This document shows positions 16,114 to 24,531 of a DNA stretch of 64,000 nucleotides, in pieces; position 1 is the stretch's first letter; every line of letters starts with the position of its first letter. The notes beneath the pieces are model-generated. The model was not told the DNA's origin. It ran no database searches and worked only from the letters and a program-made list of their open reading frames with translations. The DNA is from Parapedobacter defluvii (GTDB lineage Bacteria; Bacteroidota; Bacteroidia; Sphingobacteriales; Sphingobacteriaceae): positions 124,001 through 188,000 of the forward strand of contig NZ_BMIK01000005.1 of assembly GCF_014642075.1 (NCBI RefSeq). Direction: 5' to 3'. Both the position numbers and the translations under genes were made by a program.

Positions 16114-16608
16114 TCATCCCATCTCATCTGCACTCGGCCCGTAGCTCCCCGGTATCGGGATGTCCAATAGGCGCAGGAAAACGCCCAGCTGGGCGCGATG
16201 GTGTATCGTTTGGCTAAATGCATGCCGGATCATGCCGTATTTCGTCGTATCCAGGTACACTGCCTCACCACCCCGCATGATCCAAGGCTTGTCCAATAGG
16301 GCTTCCGGTAAACGTTCCAGCGCAGATTTGCCCGTATGATACGATTTTTCAAGCAAGGCCAACAAGTCAGCATTGCTCTTGATCGGCGTGGGTTGGTAAC
16401 TGCCTTCATTGAAATCTAGCACATCCTGATCTACGGCAAGCGTAAACCAAGCGGGGATTTCGGCGAGATGCGTAGCCAACCGTTTTAGCGTCATGCTTTT
16501 GGGGTGCGGTGCCCAGTCAAACCGATCTTCAGGTACAAGTGCCAACATTTTGCGGCTGATGGCCATTTCGCTTTCCAATTCGCTCAGTAATTCTTTGATA
16601 ATATCCAT
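16114..16608 (-). CDS. DinB family protein
   Basis: 164 aa from ATG 16608 (the ORF extends upstream without family sequence). It is a four-helix-bundle DinB/YfiT-like protein with the three-His metal site plausible at LATHLAEIP and IHHRAQLGVFLRLL. DinB-like proteins are metal-dependent thiol transferases or of unknown function. It stands alone with 48 bp to pepT on the same strand. Confidence 0.85.
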   Translation of the reverse strand: MDIIKELLSELESEMAISRKMLALVPEDRFDWAPHPKSMTLKRLATHLAEIPAWFTLAVDQDVLDFNEGSYQPTPIKSNADLLALLEKSYHTGKSALERLPEALLDKPWIMRGGEAVYLDTTKYGMIRHAFSQTIHHRAQLGVFLRLLDIPIPGSYGPSADEMG

Positions 16609-16689
16609 TGCTGTACTATTTTGGTTTCTTAGGCCAAAGGTATCAAGGGGCACTGACAACCCTATGGCAGGGGACAATGGAAAACCCGG

Positions 16690-17085
16690 CTATTTTGCTT
16701 GCTCCAATGCAGCAATCCGTTGTTTCAGCGCATCGATGGTAATTTCCTGCGAACGGATGGTTGTTTCTTGCGAGGAGATCACCTGCTTCAGTGTGTGGAT
16801 CAGTTCATCGGTTAATTTTGACGTTTCCGGCGGTGAATAATTTTCGGGGAGATCAGTCAGGATGTCGGCTTTTTTCATTTCACCCTCGCCTTTCAATAAC
16901 CATTCCGCCGAATAGTGCGGATAATTTTCAGCTAATTTTACTACCCATTTGCTTTGGATGTCGGTCCCGTTGGCCAAAGCCCGCGAAAAAACGCCCTTGC
17001 TGGCACCTATTGCTGCTTCTAACGCTGTCACACTGAGGCCTTCCTGCTGTGCGATTTCTTTAATTCTCTTCAATATAGAATCCAT
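16690..17085 (-). CDS. HTH repressor-like protein with C-terminal coiled coil
   Basis: 131 aa. Residues 1-65 are a lambda-repressor-type HTH (LSVTALEAAIGASKGVFSRAL, then SKWVVKLAENYPHYSAEWLLKGEG), a family frequent in Bacteroidetes accessory regions. Residues 91-130 form a heptad-like coiled coil (ISSQETTIRSQEITIDALKQ) that probably dimerises it. It is transcribed divergently from the 271-aa/HEPN pair, with a perfect 8-bp dyad in the 106-bp gap, so it is likely the autoregulated repressor of that cassette (inference). Confidence 0.78.
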   Translation of the reverse strand: MDSILKRIKEIAQQEGLSVTALEAAIGASKGVFSRALANGTDIQSKWVVKLAENYPHYSAEWLLKGEGEMKKADILTDLPENYSPPETSKLTDELIHTLKQVISSQETTIRSQEITIDALKQRIAALEQAK

Positions 17086-17097
17086 TCAGAAAAAATA

Positions 17098-17141
17098 TTC
17101 TTCAAAATATTTTTATTGAAGAAAAATAGTTCTTAAATTTG
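17098..17141 (+). promoter_or_regulatory. Operator dyad and promoter of the HEPN cassette
   Basis: Perfect inverted repeat TTCTTCAA (17098-17105) / TTGAAGAA (17116-17123) overlaps the -33 region, with the -7 box TAAATTTG at 17134-17141. A repressor bound to the dyad would block this promoter; the divergent HTH gene starts 13 bp away from the dyad. Confidence 0.65.
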
Positions 17142-17191
17142 GTTCGACGGAAATAATTAAATCTAAACTATCTTTCTTAAACCTTAAAGGG

Positions 17192-18007
17192 ATGAAATTT
17201 AAACAAAAGAAACTGAAAGCTGAAAATTTTCGGTATGTAATCAAACGAGTGATTAAAAACCCATTGATTTATCTAACTGATTTTTTTGGCTATCAGACCC
17301 AGATTGACAACTGGATGCGAACGATTAGCCTAACCCTGAATGCGGGCGCGTGTCCGGAAATGGCATGTCCTGATGTTTTGGAAAACGGATTCCATTGCAA
17401 GGAACTCATCGAACAGGTAGAAGTAGCTTATGTCATTTACAAACAGTGTGGGCTGAAAAAGCAGCGAAACCCATTGGCCTTTTTCAGAACAAGGGATGAC
17501 TATTTCGCCTACAGGTCACGTGGCGAGTACGCCTTTGACGGTCAAATTAACCCAGCGGATACGCTAAGCAAATTTTTTTCATTTCAATCCTTAAAAAAAT
17601 GGTACGGAACGTTGGATGATATTATGCTATCGCTTACGCAGGCAAAGGCCACCAATTATGACCGATTCGGTGATAAAATCGCTATCATCCAAGAACTGTT
17701 GCTCCGGCTTGCGCAGGCAATGTATGTGATTTACCGGAATGGAGGGCTTCCATTACAGGTACCCTCATATGTCATCGCTCAACCCTCGGATACCTTCGAA
17801 GGGAAGATGCCACTATCCAAATTAGGTGAACTGATACATAGCATCGCCGATAAACGTCATGCGGAAGCAGCCGCTGAATTGGAATCTGTTTTTGAGAAAG
17901 CGTACGGTGGGACAGAACCTGAGGACATAGCGAATCCGGATGACCGTGGCGATGAACAGAAAGACCATAGTGAGGATGGAGTGATGACTGAAGAGGCACC
18001 GGAATAA
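17192..18007 (+). CDS. Unknown alpha-helical protein of the HEPN cassette
   Basis: 271 aa, no recognised domain and no signal or membrane segment. Residues 1-195 look all-helical (FRYVIKRVIKNPLIYLTDFF; KELIEQVEVAYVIYKQCGL; FFSFQSLKKWYGTLDDIMLS; IIQELLLRLAQAMYVIYRNG). Residues 240-271 form an acidic, probably disordered tail. It lies 52 bp upstream of the pseudo-NTase/HEPN protein on the same strand and behind the HTH-controlled promoter. The pairing suggests the two work together, but no function can be assigned. Confidence 0.72.
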   Translation: MKFKQKKLKAENFRYVIKRVIKNPLIYLTDFFGYQTQIDNWMRTISLTLNAGACPEMACPDVLENGFHCKELIEQVEVAYVIYKQCGLKKQRNPLAFFRTRDDYFAYRSRGEYAFDGQINPADTLSKFFSFQSLKKWYGTLDDIMLSLTQAKATNYDRFGDKIAIIQELLLRLAQAMYVIYRNGGLPLQVPSYVIAQPSDTFEGKMPLSKLGELIHSIADKRHAEAAAELESVFEKAYGGTEPEDIANPDDRGDEQKDHSEDGVMTEEAPE

Positions 18008-18059
18008 GTGTTAAAAAAATAAGCGAATGAAATGACCGGATAACTAATATAGTTAAATC

Positions 18060-19763
18060 ATGAACCCAACAACCGCTCAACCCGACCATGCGCTTCAGCT
18101 CATTATCCAGCGCATCACCGAAAATCTATTGATCGACCAGATCTATCTGCATCCGTATAGGATTCAGGGTAAGCAAGTCAATCAGCTGTATGTCTTATTG
18201 CGTAATTCCGCCGGGCAGGGGATTACCTCCGCACGTGCACTCTGTAACTTAGCCGTGGCTGAGAAGCCGCAATACCGCTGCCACGTTGCAACGCCGGAAG
18301 ACCTGAACCGCAAAATCAGGCAAGGGAACATGCGGGCTACGCTGATCTGCCAACCCGATAAACTGGTTTTTGAGCATCCCGATGTGGACACATGTATCCA
18401 ACTACCGAAAGTAGACTTCCAGGTATGGCATGAGCAAGCAGAGGCGTATTTTGAAAAGGAGATTGCCCGAATTCACGCATTTGAAGAGGGCTATACATTT
18501 TACATGAGCAACGCGAATTGTGGGCAGGCGGCGTTTATGCTTCATCAGGTAATCGAGCAGGGATATCGCGCGGCTGAAAACCTGGTGATGGGCAAAGAGA
18601 AAATCAGCCATTCCCTGCGTAACCATCAGGAATACATTGCACCCTTCTGTCCGGAGTTGGGCGTGCTTTTCGAAAAGCAGCATGAAGTGAGCATAATGGG
18701 CAAATTGGACGAGTCGTATAGCTCGGCGCGGTATGACCACGATTTCTCCATGTCGAAGGAGGACCTGGCTATAGCAGCAAACAAAGTGAACGAATTAATC
18801 GCATACGTGATAGCTTATCACCGTGATCTGTTAAACGATATCCAGCAATATAAAGATAAGGCATCGGAAATTATCAGCTCAGAACCAACGCCGGAAGATG
18901 AAATACAGGACAGTGTAGAAGCAGGCGGCATCGAACTATATAGCGATGCCAGTTCCCATTGTGAACGTATCCTTTCGGTCGTCAATCGATATTTCATGCC
19001 TACCCATGTGTTTTGTTATGCACATCGATCGCGGGAAGAGTACTCGGTGAATCTGCTGGCATTGAATAATACAAAGATACAGCAGCATCGGTATTACCTG
19101 GCGATTTTAACGGAAGAGCTGCCGGATCAGGCGTTACACAAGCAGCACCAGATAAACGAGGCATTGGGGGATGAGCTGGAAATTGTGGCACTCTATTTCA
19201 AATTGAGTACGTTCAATAAGAAATTGGAGGAAGGGCACGGTTTTTTTCATTTTTTAGCCAAGGAAGCAGAGAGGTGGTGTGGCGAAGAGAAGCTGTTGTG
19301 TGCAGGGGATATGCCTGAGCCGGTCGACCCCGAGAAACAGCGCTGGCAGTGGAATCGGTATTTTTGGAATGCGGAGGGGTTGATGGAAATGGTCGAAAAT
19401 CAAATTGGTAGCCGATACGATGAATGCTGTTCAGTCGTTATGTCGCAAGCCATGGAACAACTTTGTCTTGGACTGTTGCATGTCATTTGGGGCTATAGGC
19501 CGGATAGTATTCTTAACTTAATGTACCTGATCCAGTTGACAGAGTCCATTACCCCACTCGCCAGAAAATGCTTCTGCCTCGATATACCGGAAGAACGGGA
19601 AATGGTTGTGGAGCTTTCGAAAGCACTGAGTGAGTTTAGGTATAATTCAAATTTCAATGTGAATGGATTTGACTTATGTATTTTACGTGATCGATTAGTA
19701 AGGTTTTCAAACGAAGCAGCGCAATTAGTCAACCGTCATTTTGAAACGTTGGATGGGGGTTAG
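18060..19763 (+). CDS. Duplicated pseudo-nucleotidyltransferase/HEPN protein
   Basis: 567 aa, soluble. The protein looks like two copies of one module. Copy 1 has an NTase-like alpha/beta segment (about 10-115, lacking the catalytic GSxxxG...DxD motif) and a HEPN-type helical segment (about 120-260). Copy 2 has the same order (about 298-415 and 430-562). Matching points: KIRQGNMRATLI versus KLEEGHGFFHFL; ARYDHDFSMSKEDL versus FRYNSNFNVNGFDL. The canonical HEPN RNase motif R-x4-6-H is not clear in either copy, so nuclease activity is uncertain. HEPN/MNT pairs are typical toxin-antitoxin modules; here both halves are fused and doubled. Its stop overlaps the convergent Usp gene by 4 bp. Confidence 0.72.
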   Translation: MNPTTAQPDHALQLIIQRITENLLIDQIYLHPYRIQGKQVNQLYVLLRNSAGQGITSARALCNLAVAEKPQYRCHVATPEDLNRKIRQGNMRATLICQPDKLVFEHPDVDTCIQLPKVDFQVWHEQAEAYFEKEIARIHAFEEGYTFYMSNANCGQAAFMLHQVIEQGYRAAENLVMGKEKISHSLRNHQEYIAPFCPELGVLFEKQHEVSIMGKLDESYSSARYDHDFSMSKEDLAIAANKVNELIAYVIAYHRDLLNDIQQYKDKASEIISSEPTPEDEIQDSVEAGGIELYSDASSHCERILSVVNRYFMPTHVFCYAHRSREEYSVNLLALNNTKIQQHRYYLAILTEELPDQALHKQHQINEALGDELEIVALYFKLSTFNKKLEEGHGFFHFLAKEAERWCGEEKLLCAGDMPEPVDPEKQRWQWNRYFWNAEGLMEMVENQIGSRYDECCSVVMSQAMEQLCLGLLHVIWGYRPDSILNLMYLIQLTESITPLARKCFCLDIPEEREMVVELSKALSEFRYNSNFNVNGFDLCILRDRLVRFSNEAAQLVNRHFETLDGG

Positions 19764-20590
19764 GCCACCGGCCTATTTTTCAGCAACACGACAGGTACAT
19801 CGGCGATGTTCAGCAGTTTCTTGCTTACGCTGCTGTGGAAAAGCCGTTGGAAAAAGCCATAGTTGCGTGATGCCATCAGAATTAGGTCGATATGGTGCTT
19901 TTTCACATATTCCAGAATCCCCTCCGCCTTGTCACCCGGCTCGTAAACAACCTCAAACAGGGGGTGAAGAATGGCCAACATCTTGAGTATTTCCCGTTTG
20001 CCGAGGATTTTTTCAGGTGTTTGTCCCTGTGTCGCTGGATCGACATGTACGACGTGTGTTTCCGCTTCCAATTGGCTGGCCAAGCGGATGATGCTTGCCG
20101 TCGGGGTTACATGTTCCACATTTTTCAGATCGGTTGCGTAAACCACTCTTTTTATGGGCCTGAAAGCATGATTTCGGGGTACAATTAGCAGGGGAGCAGC
20201 CCCGGATTCTGCTACGGCCATTGTATTGCGGCCGATCAGTGTGTTTTCAATGTCCGATAATCCGGCGATACCCATCACAATTAACGATATCGAATAGTGG
20301 GCGACAATTGCCTCTACACCCAATCTCACGGGTTGGTCATCGGCTAAAAAAATAAACTGTCTGACAGACAAAGGCGCGGGAATGTGCAGCTTGGAGGCCA
20401 TTTTTTCCAAATGCCTAAGCGTTGTTTGCTTGTATCCCGTATGTTCGTCGTATCCGTCCGCTGGCCGGTGAGCATAGGAATGGTAGAAAATCACTTGCTC
20501 CGCTTGAAGATGTGCAGCCATATCCAGCGCATACTGTGCAGTCGTATACGACACATCCGAGAAATCCACGGGAATTAGGAAATTCTTCAT
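19760..20590 (-). CDS. Universal stress protein, two tandem Usp domains
   Basis: 276 aa from ATG 20590; the ORF opens earlier but MKNFLIPVDFSD is the typical Usp start. Domain 1 is about 1-140 (LIPVDFSD..., ending MAVAESGAAPLLIVPR) and domain 2 about 145-276 (RVVYATDLKN..., ending NIADVPVVLLKNRP). The ATP-binding G-x2-G-x9-G pattern is only partly present (MGIAGLSDIENTLIGRNT), as in many Bacteroidetes tandem Usps. Cytoplasmic stress role; partner unknown. It lies 10 bp after the DUF4197 gene. Confidence 0.88.
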   Translation of the reverse strand: MKNFLIPVDFSDVSYTTAQYALDMAAHLQAEQVIFYHSYAHRPADGYDEHTGYKQTTLRHLEKMASKLHIPAPLSVRQFIFLADDQPVRLGVEAIVAHYSISLIVMGIAGLSDIENTLIGRNTMAVAESGAAPLLIVPRNHAFRPIKRVVYATDLKNVEHVTPTASIIRLASQLEAETHVVHVDPATQGQTPEKILGKREILKMLAILHPLFEVVYEPGDKAEGILEYVKKHHIDLILMASRNYGFFQRLFHSSVSKKLLNIADVPVVLLKNRPVA

Positions 20591-20600
20591 GGGCTGATTC

Positions 20601-21362
20601 CTATTTTTTCTGCTTGTCGGCGTAGCCAAATACTTTTTGTAGCAACGGTGTCGTGCGGGCACCTCCTAAATTATCACGGATTTTGAGCTCTTCTGCTGCA
20701 ACCTGGTGAAACAGCCCATCAATGGCTTTTTGGGTTACGTATTTGTTTAAATCCGTTTCTATCTTTTCGTTTACCAACGGAATCTGGTTATAACGGCTTA
20801 CTACTGCGTTCCAATATTGGGCAACATTGTGCTTGCCAAGTGCGCTCTCCACGATTGGGCTGAACCGCTTCGTCAGTTCACCGGTTGTAGTCCGTTTGAA
20901 AAAGTCCGTAGCGGCATCCGGCTGCCCACTTAAAAGAATGTTGGTGGCATCGCGGATCGTTAATTGGGAAAGAGCGGATACAAAAACCGGAGTAGCCTCG
21001 CTCACGGCACTTTCGGCCGCACGGTTGAGGCTTTGGATCAGATTGTCGCAGAGTGAACCCAAACCAATACTCCGAAGGGTGCTTTCCACCTTTTGTGCCT
21101 CGGGTGGCATCAGGATTTTGACTGCAGCATTGCCTAGGAAGCCATCCTGAACCGCCAGTGATTTGATGCTGCGATCCAGGCCTTGACTCAGTGCCTGTTT
21201 AATGCCAGAGGCTGCCTCGCTTGAACTGATTGAGTTAGCCGACCCGCTGGATGGAGCCTGCCCGCCACTTGTTCCATTGGTGGTGGTCATTTGGCTCAAT
21301 GTATCACATTGGCTGAACAGCAATAGGCAAACAGCTACCGGGAATAAAAATAAACGGTTCAT
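20601..21362 (-). CDS. DUF4197 lipoprotein
   Basis: 253 aa with a lipoprotein signal (LFLFPVAVCLLLFSQC, lipobox Cys19), a Ser/Gly-rich linker (about 27-50) and a helical DUF4197 domain (about 51-250: GIKQALSQGLDRSIKSLA..., AVKILMPPEAQKVESTLRSIG). DUF4197 proteins are periplasmic with unknown role. It is probably anchored to a membrane facing the periplasm and precedes the Usp gene by 10 bp. Confidence 0.85.
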   Translation of the reverse strand: MNRLFLFPVAVCLLLFSQCDTLSQMTTTNGTSGGQAPSSGSANSISSSEAASGIKQALSQGLDRSIKSLAVQDGFLGNAAVKILMPPEAQKVESTLRSIGLGSLCDNLIQSLNRAAESAVSEATPVFVSALSQLTIRDATNILLSGQPDAATDFFKRTTTGELTKRFSPIVESALGKHNVAQYWNAVVSRYNQIPLVNEKIETDLNKYVTQKAIDGLFHQVAAEELKIRDNLGGARTTPLLQKVFGYADKQKK

Positions 21363-21435
21363 AAGGGCACAACTAAATTATGTGACTAAATTGCATCTTG
21401 CCAAACATAGGCAACTTGCGGGTTATATACAAGAA

Positions 21436-22272
21436 TCAAAAGGCGCGCACCTCAGCCATCACCGGAAAATGATCGGAAGGCGTCTTACCTTGATAGCTAT
21501 CGGTCAGAATGCCATATCTCACCACTGTAAACGGTTTGGACAAGAAGATGTGATCAATACGGCTATCGCCCGTTGTACCGACTTTAAAGCCATTGTATGT
21601 ACTGTTCGGAGCATATTTCAACGGCGATAACTCGTAAGCATCGGTTACCTCGCCACCGTCGTTGAGCACGCGATAGCTCTCATTCCGTTGATCTACATTG
21701 AAATCTCCGGTGATGATCATGGGGATGCCGTTGCCCAGCTCGTGCGCTTTTCTGACAATCAGTTTGGCACTTTCCTTACGTGCCTCCACACCTATGTGAT
21801 CGAAATGCGTGTTGAAAAAGAAAAACTCAAAGCCGGTTTGTTTATCCTTGAAAAGTCCCCATGTGCAGATCCGGGGCAATGCGGCGTCCCATCCCTTGTT
21901 GGGGGTTTCTGTATTTTCGGCAAGCCAAAAATTACCCTGTTTAATCACCTCAAACTTATCGGTGTTATAAAAGATGGCTGCATGCTCACCCTTATCTTTT
22001 CCATCATCCCGGCCTACACCGATGTACGTATAGCCCGGAAGGTTTTTTTGGATGTCTTCCAGCTGGTGTTTAAGGCCTTCCTGGGTGCCAAATATGTCAA
22101 AGCCATGGAACCGGATCAGTTGCACAAGGTGCGGATACCTGTCTTTCCAAAGGTTGCCTACGTCGCCTGAAGCATCGTACCGGATGTTATAAGTGGCCAC
22201 GATAAACTGCTGTGCAAAGCTGAATGCTACGCAGACAAAAAGCAAAAGGAGAGTGCTCAGAAAACCTTTCAT
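21436..22272 (-). CDS. Secreted endonuclease/exonuclease/phosphatase family hydrolase
   Basis: 278 aa with a signal peptide ending SFAQQ. EEP-fold motifs are visible: ATYNIRYD (metal Asn), FGTQEGLKHQ (catalytic Glu), FFNTHFDHIGVEAR (His), ITGDFNVDQRN (Asp-x-Asn) and the terminal PSDHFPVMAEV (Asp-His pair). Substrates in this family include phosphoesters of nucleic acids, inositol phosphates or sphingomyelin; the secreted Bacteroidetes type is usually a non-specific phosphodiesterase. It lies 7 bp after the GDPD gene, so the pair may degrade phosphodiesters together. Confidence 0.9.
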   Translation of the reverse strand: MKGFLSTLLLLFVCVAFSFAQQFIVATYNIRYDASGDVGNLWKDRYPHLVQLIRFHGFDIFGTQEGLKHQLEDIQKNLPGYTYIGVGRDDGKDKGEHAAIFYNTDKFEVIKQGNFWLAENTETPNKGWDAALPRICTWGLFKDKQTGFEFFFFNTHFDHIGVEARKESAKLIVRKAHELGNGIPMIITGDFNVDQRNESYRVLNDGGEVTDAYELSPLKYAPNSTYNGFKVGTTGDSRIDHIFLSKPFTVVRYGILTDSYQGKTPSDHFPVMAEVRAF

Positions 22273-22279
22273 CCGATTA

Positions 22280-23062
22280 TTATTTGGTGTTATGGATCAC
22301 GTTTAGCAATAATGCCGGTTCGTCCGTAGTGATGAATTCAACATCTTGGTCCAGTAAATTCACCATTTCATCGTCGGTATTTACGGTCCATGCATTGACC
22401 ACTAGTCCGAGATCATGCGCTTCGCGTATCCAGGTTGGATTCTTCTTAAAGATGCTGAAATGGTAATCCAGGCCATATAACTTGTCTTTTTTGGCTTCCG
22501 CAGGCGTTTTGTCGCCATTGAGGTAATAGACCTTTGCATTGGGATCAAGCTCAACGATGCGTTTGCAGGCATCGTAATCGAAAGCGATGTATTCTACCCA
22601 ATCCTCAGCGCCTAATTTATGGACAAGTTGTACCGCCAAATCAGCCGAATACAAGGTGCGCTCCTTACCCAGTTTTGAGGTTTTGAGCTCATAAATGAGT
22701 TTGGTCTTTTGCTGTTTCATTCCTTCCAGCAAGTATGCTTCTGCGGTTGGAATCGACTCTCCGTTGGGGTGCTTTTTTGCAAGCAGTTCTGAATACGTGG
22801 CTGTAGCAATATCGATTCCATAAAAGTCATTGTCATGATTAACAACCAATACATTGTCTTTGGTAAGGTGCACATCAAACTCCGAACCGGCGCAGCCCAG
22901 CTCCACCGCACGCTGTAAGGAGGCGATGGAGTTTTGGGGGAGATTATCCACCTTCCAGGCCCCGCGGTGTGCGATGGCTTGATTTTGATTAAATTGGGCA
23001 GCAGATACATGCCACATGGCGCAAACAGTTAATGTCAGAAAAATACGGGTTGCAGTGTTCAT
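22280..23062 (-). CDS. Secreted glycerophosphodiester phosphodiesterase
   Basis: 260 aa with a signal peptide ending VSAAQF. GDPD motifs: AIAHRGAW and LPQNSIASLQRAVELG (the usual HRG...PENT region with Gln in place of Glu at LPQN), CAGSEFDVHLTKDNVLVVNHD (metal-binding E-x-D and the second His) and the C-terminal NAWTVNTDDEM. It releases glycerol 3-phosphate from glycerophosphodiesters in the periplasm. The Glu-to-Gln change at the first motif is worth noting because that Glu is normally a metal ligand. Confidence 0.88.
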   Translation of the reverse strand: MNTATRIFLTLTVCAMWHVSAAQFNQNQAIAHRGAWKVDNLPQNSIASLQRAVELGCAGSEFDVHLTKDNVLVVNHDNDFYGIDIATATYSELLAKKHPNGESIPTAEAYLLEGMKQQKTKLIYELKTSKLGKERTLYSADLAVQLVHKLGAEDWVEYIAFDYDACKRIVELDPNAKVYYLNGDKTPAEAKKDKLYGLDYHFSIFKKNPTWIREAHDLGLVVNAWTVNTDDEMVNLLDQDVEFITTDEPALLLNVIHNTK

Positions 23063-23226
23063 TTGTGATTAATGTTTATAGCTCTATTTTTTGCCAAGTA
23101 AACAGAGTTGTGTTAGCATACGATGGGATAAAGGTAATCATTTTGTTAAGCTGATAAAATCAGGAAGCCGATAAATTGGAAAACAATTGTAACTTTATCT
23201 TCGGTAAAACATCCTAATACATAACG

Positions 23227-23544
23227 ATGCAAAGCAAGCAATTATTTCGAAAGCTTCCCATTGAATGGATGTGCTGGATGACGGCGCTGATTTTGCTTTA
23301 TTTTTCCGATCCACATACCCATCATTTTACATTGTGCCCATTGGAAAACATGGGCTTGGAATGGTGTCCGGGATGCGGGTTAGGTCGTGCGATTGCGCTG
23401 TTCATGCACGGCGAAATCGAGGCCTCATTTCGGATGCACTGGCTCGGGATTCCGGCATTTTTTAGTATCATACATCGGATTTATACGCTATCAAAACTCA
23501 CATACAATCATTGGACAATCGCATATTACCATGAACAACCGTAA
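23227..23544 (+). CDS. DUF2752 membrane protein
   Basis: 105 aa with two to three hydrophobic segments and the DUF2752 signature CPGCGLGRAIALFMHGEIEASF. The family is of unknown function. The TM2 gene starts inside its last codons (14-bp overlap), so the two are translationally coupled and probably act together. Confidence 0.86.
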   Translation: MQSKQLFRKLPIEWMCWMTALILLYFSDPHTHHFTLCPLENMGLEWCPGCGLGRAIALFMHGEIEASFRMHWLGIPAFFSIIHRIYTLSKLTYNHWTIAYYHEQP

Positions 23545-23890
23545 TATTTTAATGGGCATTCCCGGCATTTCGCCGGAAGAATTGATGTATCTCCAGCATG
23601 CCACGGCATCATTGAATGAAGACCAGTTGAAAAACTTTGTGTTTTTATATACTGGCAAACGTAAAAATACACAGGATATCCTGTTATTTACACTGCTGGG
23701 GTTCCTTGGGTTCGCCGGCATCCAGCGTTTTGTGCTCAATCAGGTAGCCATGGGAATCATCTATTTCCTGACCGTAGGGTTCTGTTGGATAGGAACAATC
23801 GTCGATCTTATCAATCACAAAAGCATGACCGATGAATACAATCAACGGATTACGCGGGAATGTTTGCAAATGGTGATGGGCGGGTTTTAG
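23531..23890 (+). CDS. TM2 domain membrane protein
   Basis: 119 aa from ATG 23531, chosen because it starts MNNRNILMGIPGISPEEL like other family members. Two TM2 helices are seen: ILLFTLLGFLGFAGIQRFVL and MGIIYFLTVGFCWIGTIVDLI, joined by the typical tight turn. It overlaps the DUF2752 gene upstream and the convergent HD gene by 4 bp downstream. Function unknown. Confidence 0.87.
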   Translation: MNNRNILMGIPGISPEELMYLQHATASLNEDQLKNFVFLYTGKRKNTQDILLFTLLGFLGFAGIQRFVLNQVAMGIIYFLTVGFCWIGTIVDLINHKSMTDEYNQRITRECLQMVMGGF

Positions 23891-24531
23891 TTACCTTCCC
23901 ATTCCCGGAAAAACTGTTCAAGATACCGCTCCATAAAGGCATGTCTTTCTGCAGCGATCCGCTTGGCCGTATCTGTATTCATCCTATCTTTCAATAAGAG
24001 GAGCTTCTCGTAAAAATGATTGATTGTGGGCGCCGTACTGTTCTTATACGTTTCCCTGTCCTGGTGAAGGTCGGGAACGATGGCCGGGTCATATAACTGA
24101 CGGTTTTTAAATCCACCGTAATGGAATGCCCTTGCAATGCCAATGGCACCTATCGCATCCAATCGGTCGGCATCCTGTACAATTTCCAGCTCTTTGGAAC
24201 GAAAGCTCACCACTCCCAGACTCGCTTTGTAAGACATATGGAAGATGATGTCTTGAACATGTCTTACAAGGTTCTCCGGTACACCGATACTGTTTAAAAA
24301 CTCACCTGCCAGGGTTGGTCCCAGGGTTTCGTCTCCATTGTGGAATTTGCTATCGGCAATATCGTGCAGCAACGCTGCCAGTTCACAGGTGATCCGATCG
24401 GCCTTTTCCTGCTTGAGTAAGGTTCTGACATTCTTCCAAACGCGAAGTATATGCCACCAATCGTGGCCTGCTTCGGCGTTCGCAAGCCGTTGGCGAACAA
24501 AATCAGCGGTTTGATCAATGTAAGCCTGCAT
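23887..24531 (-). CDS. HD domain metal-dependent phosphohydrolase
   Basis: 214 aa from ATG 24531. HD-domain metal ligands are visible: GHDWWH, ALLHDIADSKF (the HD pair) and IVQDADRLDAIGAIG. It resembles YedJ-like HD hydrolases that act on phosphoesters or nucleotides; substrate unknown. Its first 17 bp overlap the end of the methyltransferase gene upstream, so the two are coupled. Confidence 0.88.
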   Translation of the reverse strand: MQAYIDQTADFVRQRLANAEAGHDWWHILRVWKNVRTLLKQEKADRITCELAALLHDIADSKFHNGDETLGPTLAGEFLNSIGVPENLVRHVQDIIFHMSYKASLGVVSFRSKELEIVQDADRLDAIGAIGIARAFHYGGFKNRQLYDPAIVPDLHQDRETYKNSTAPTINHFYEKLLLLKDRMNTDTAKRIAAERHAFMERYLEQFFREWEGN

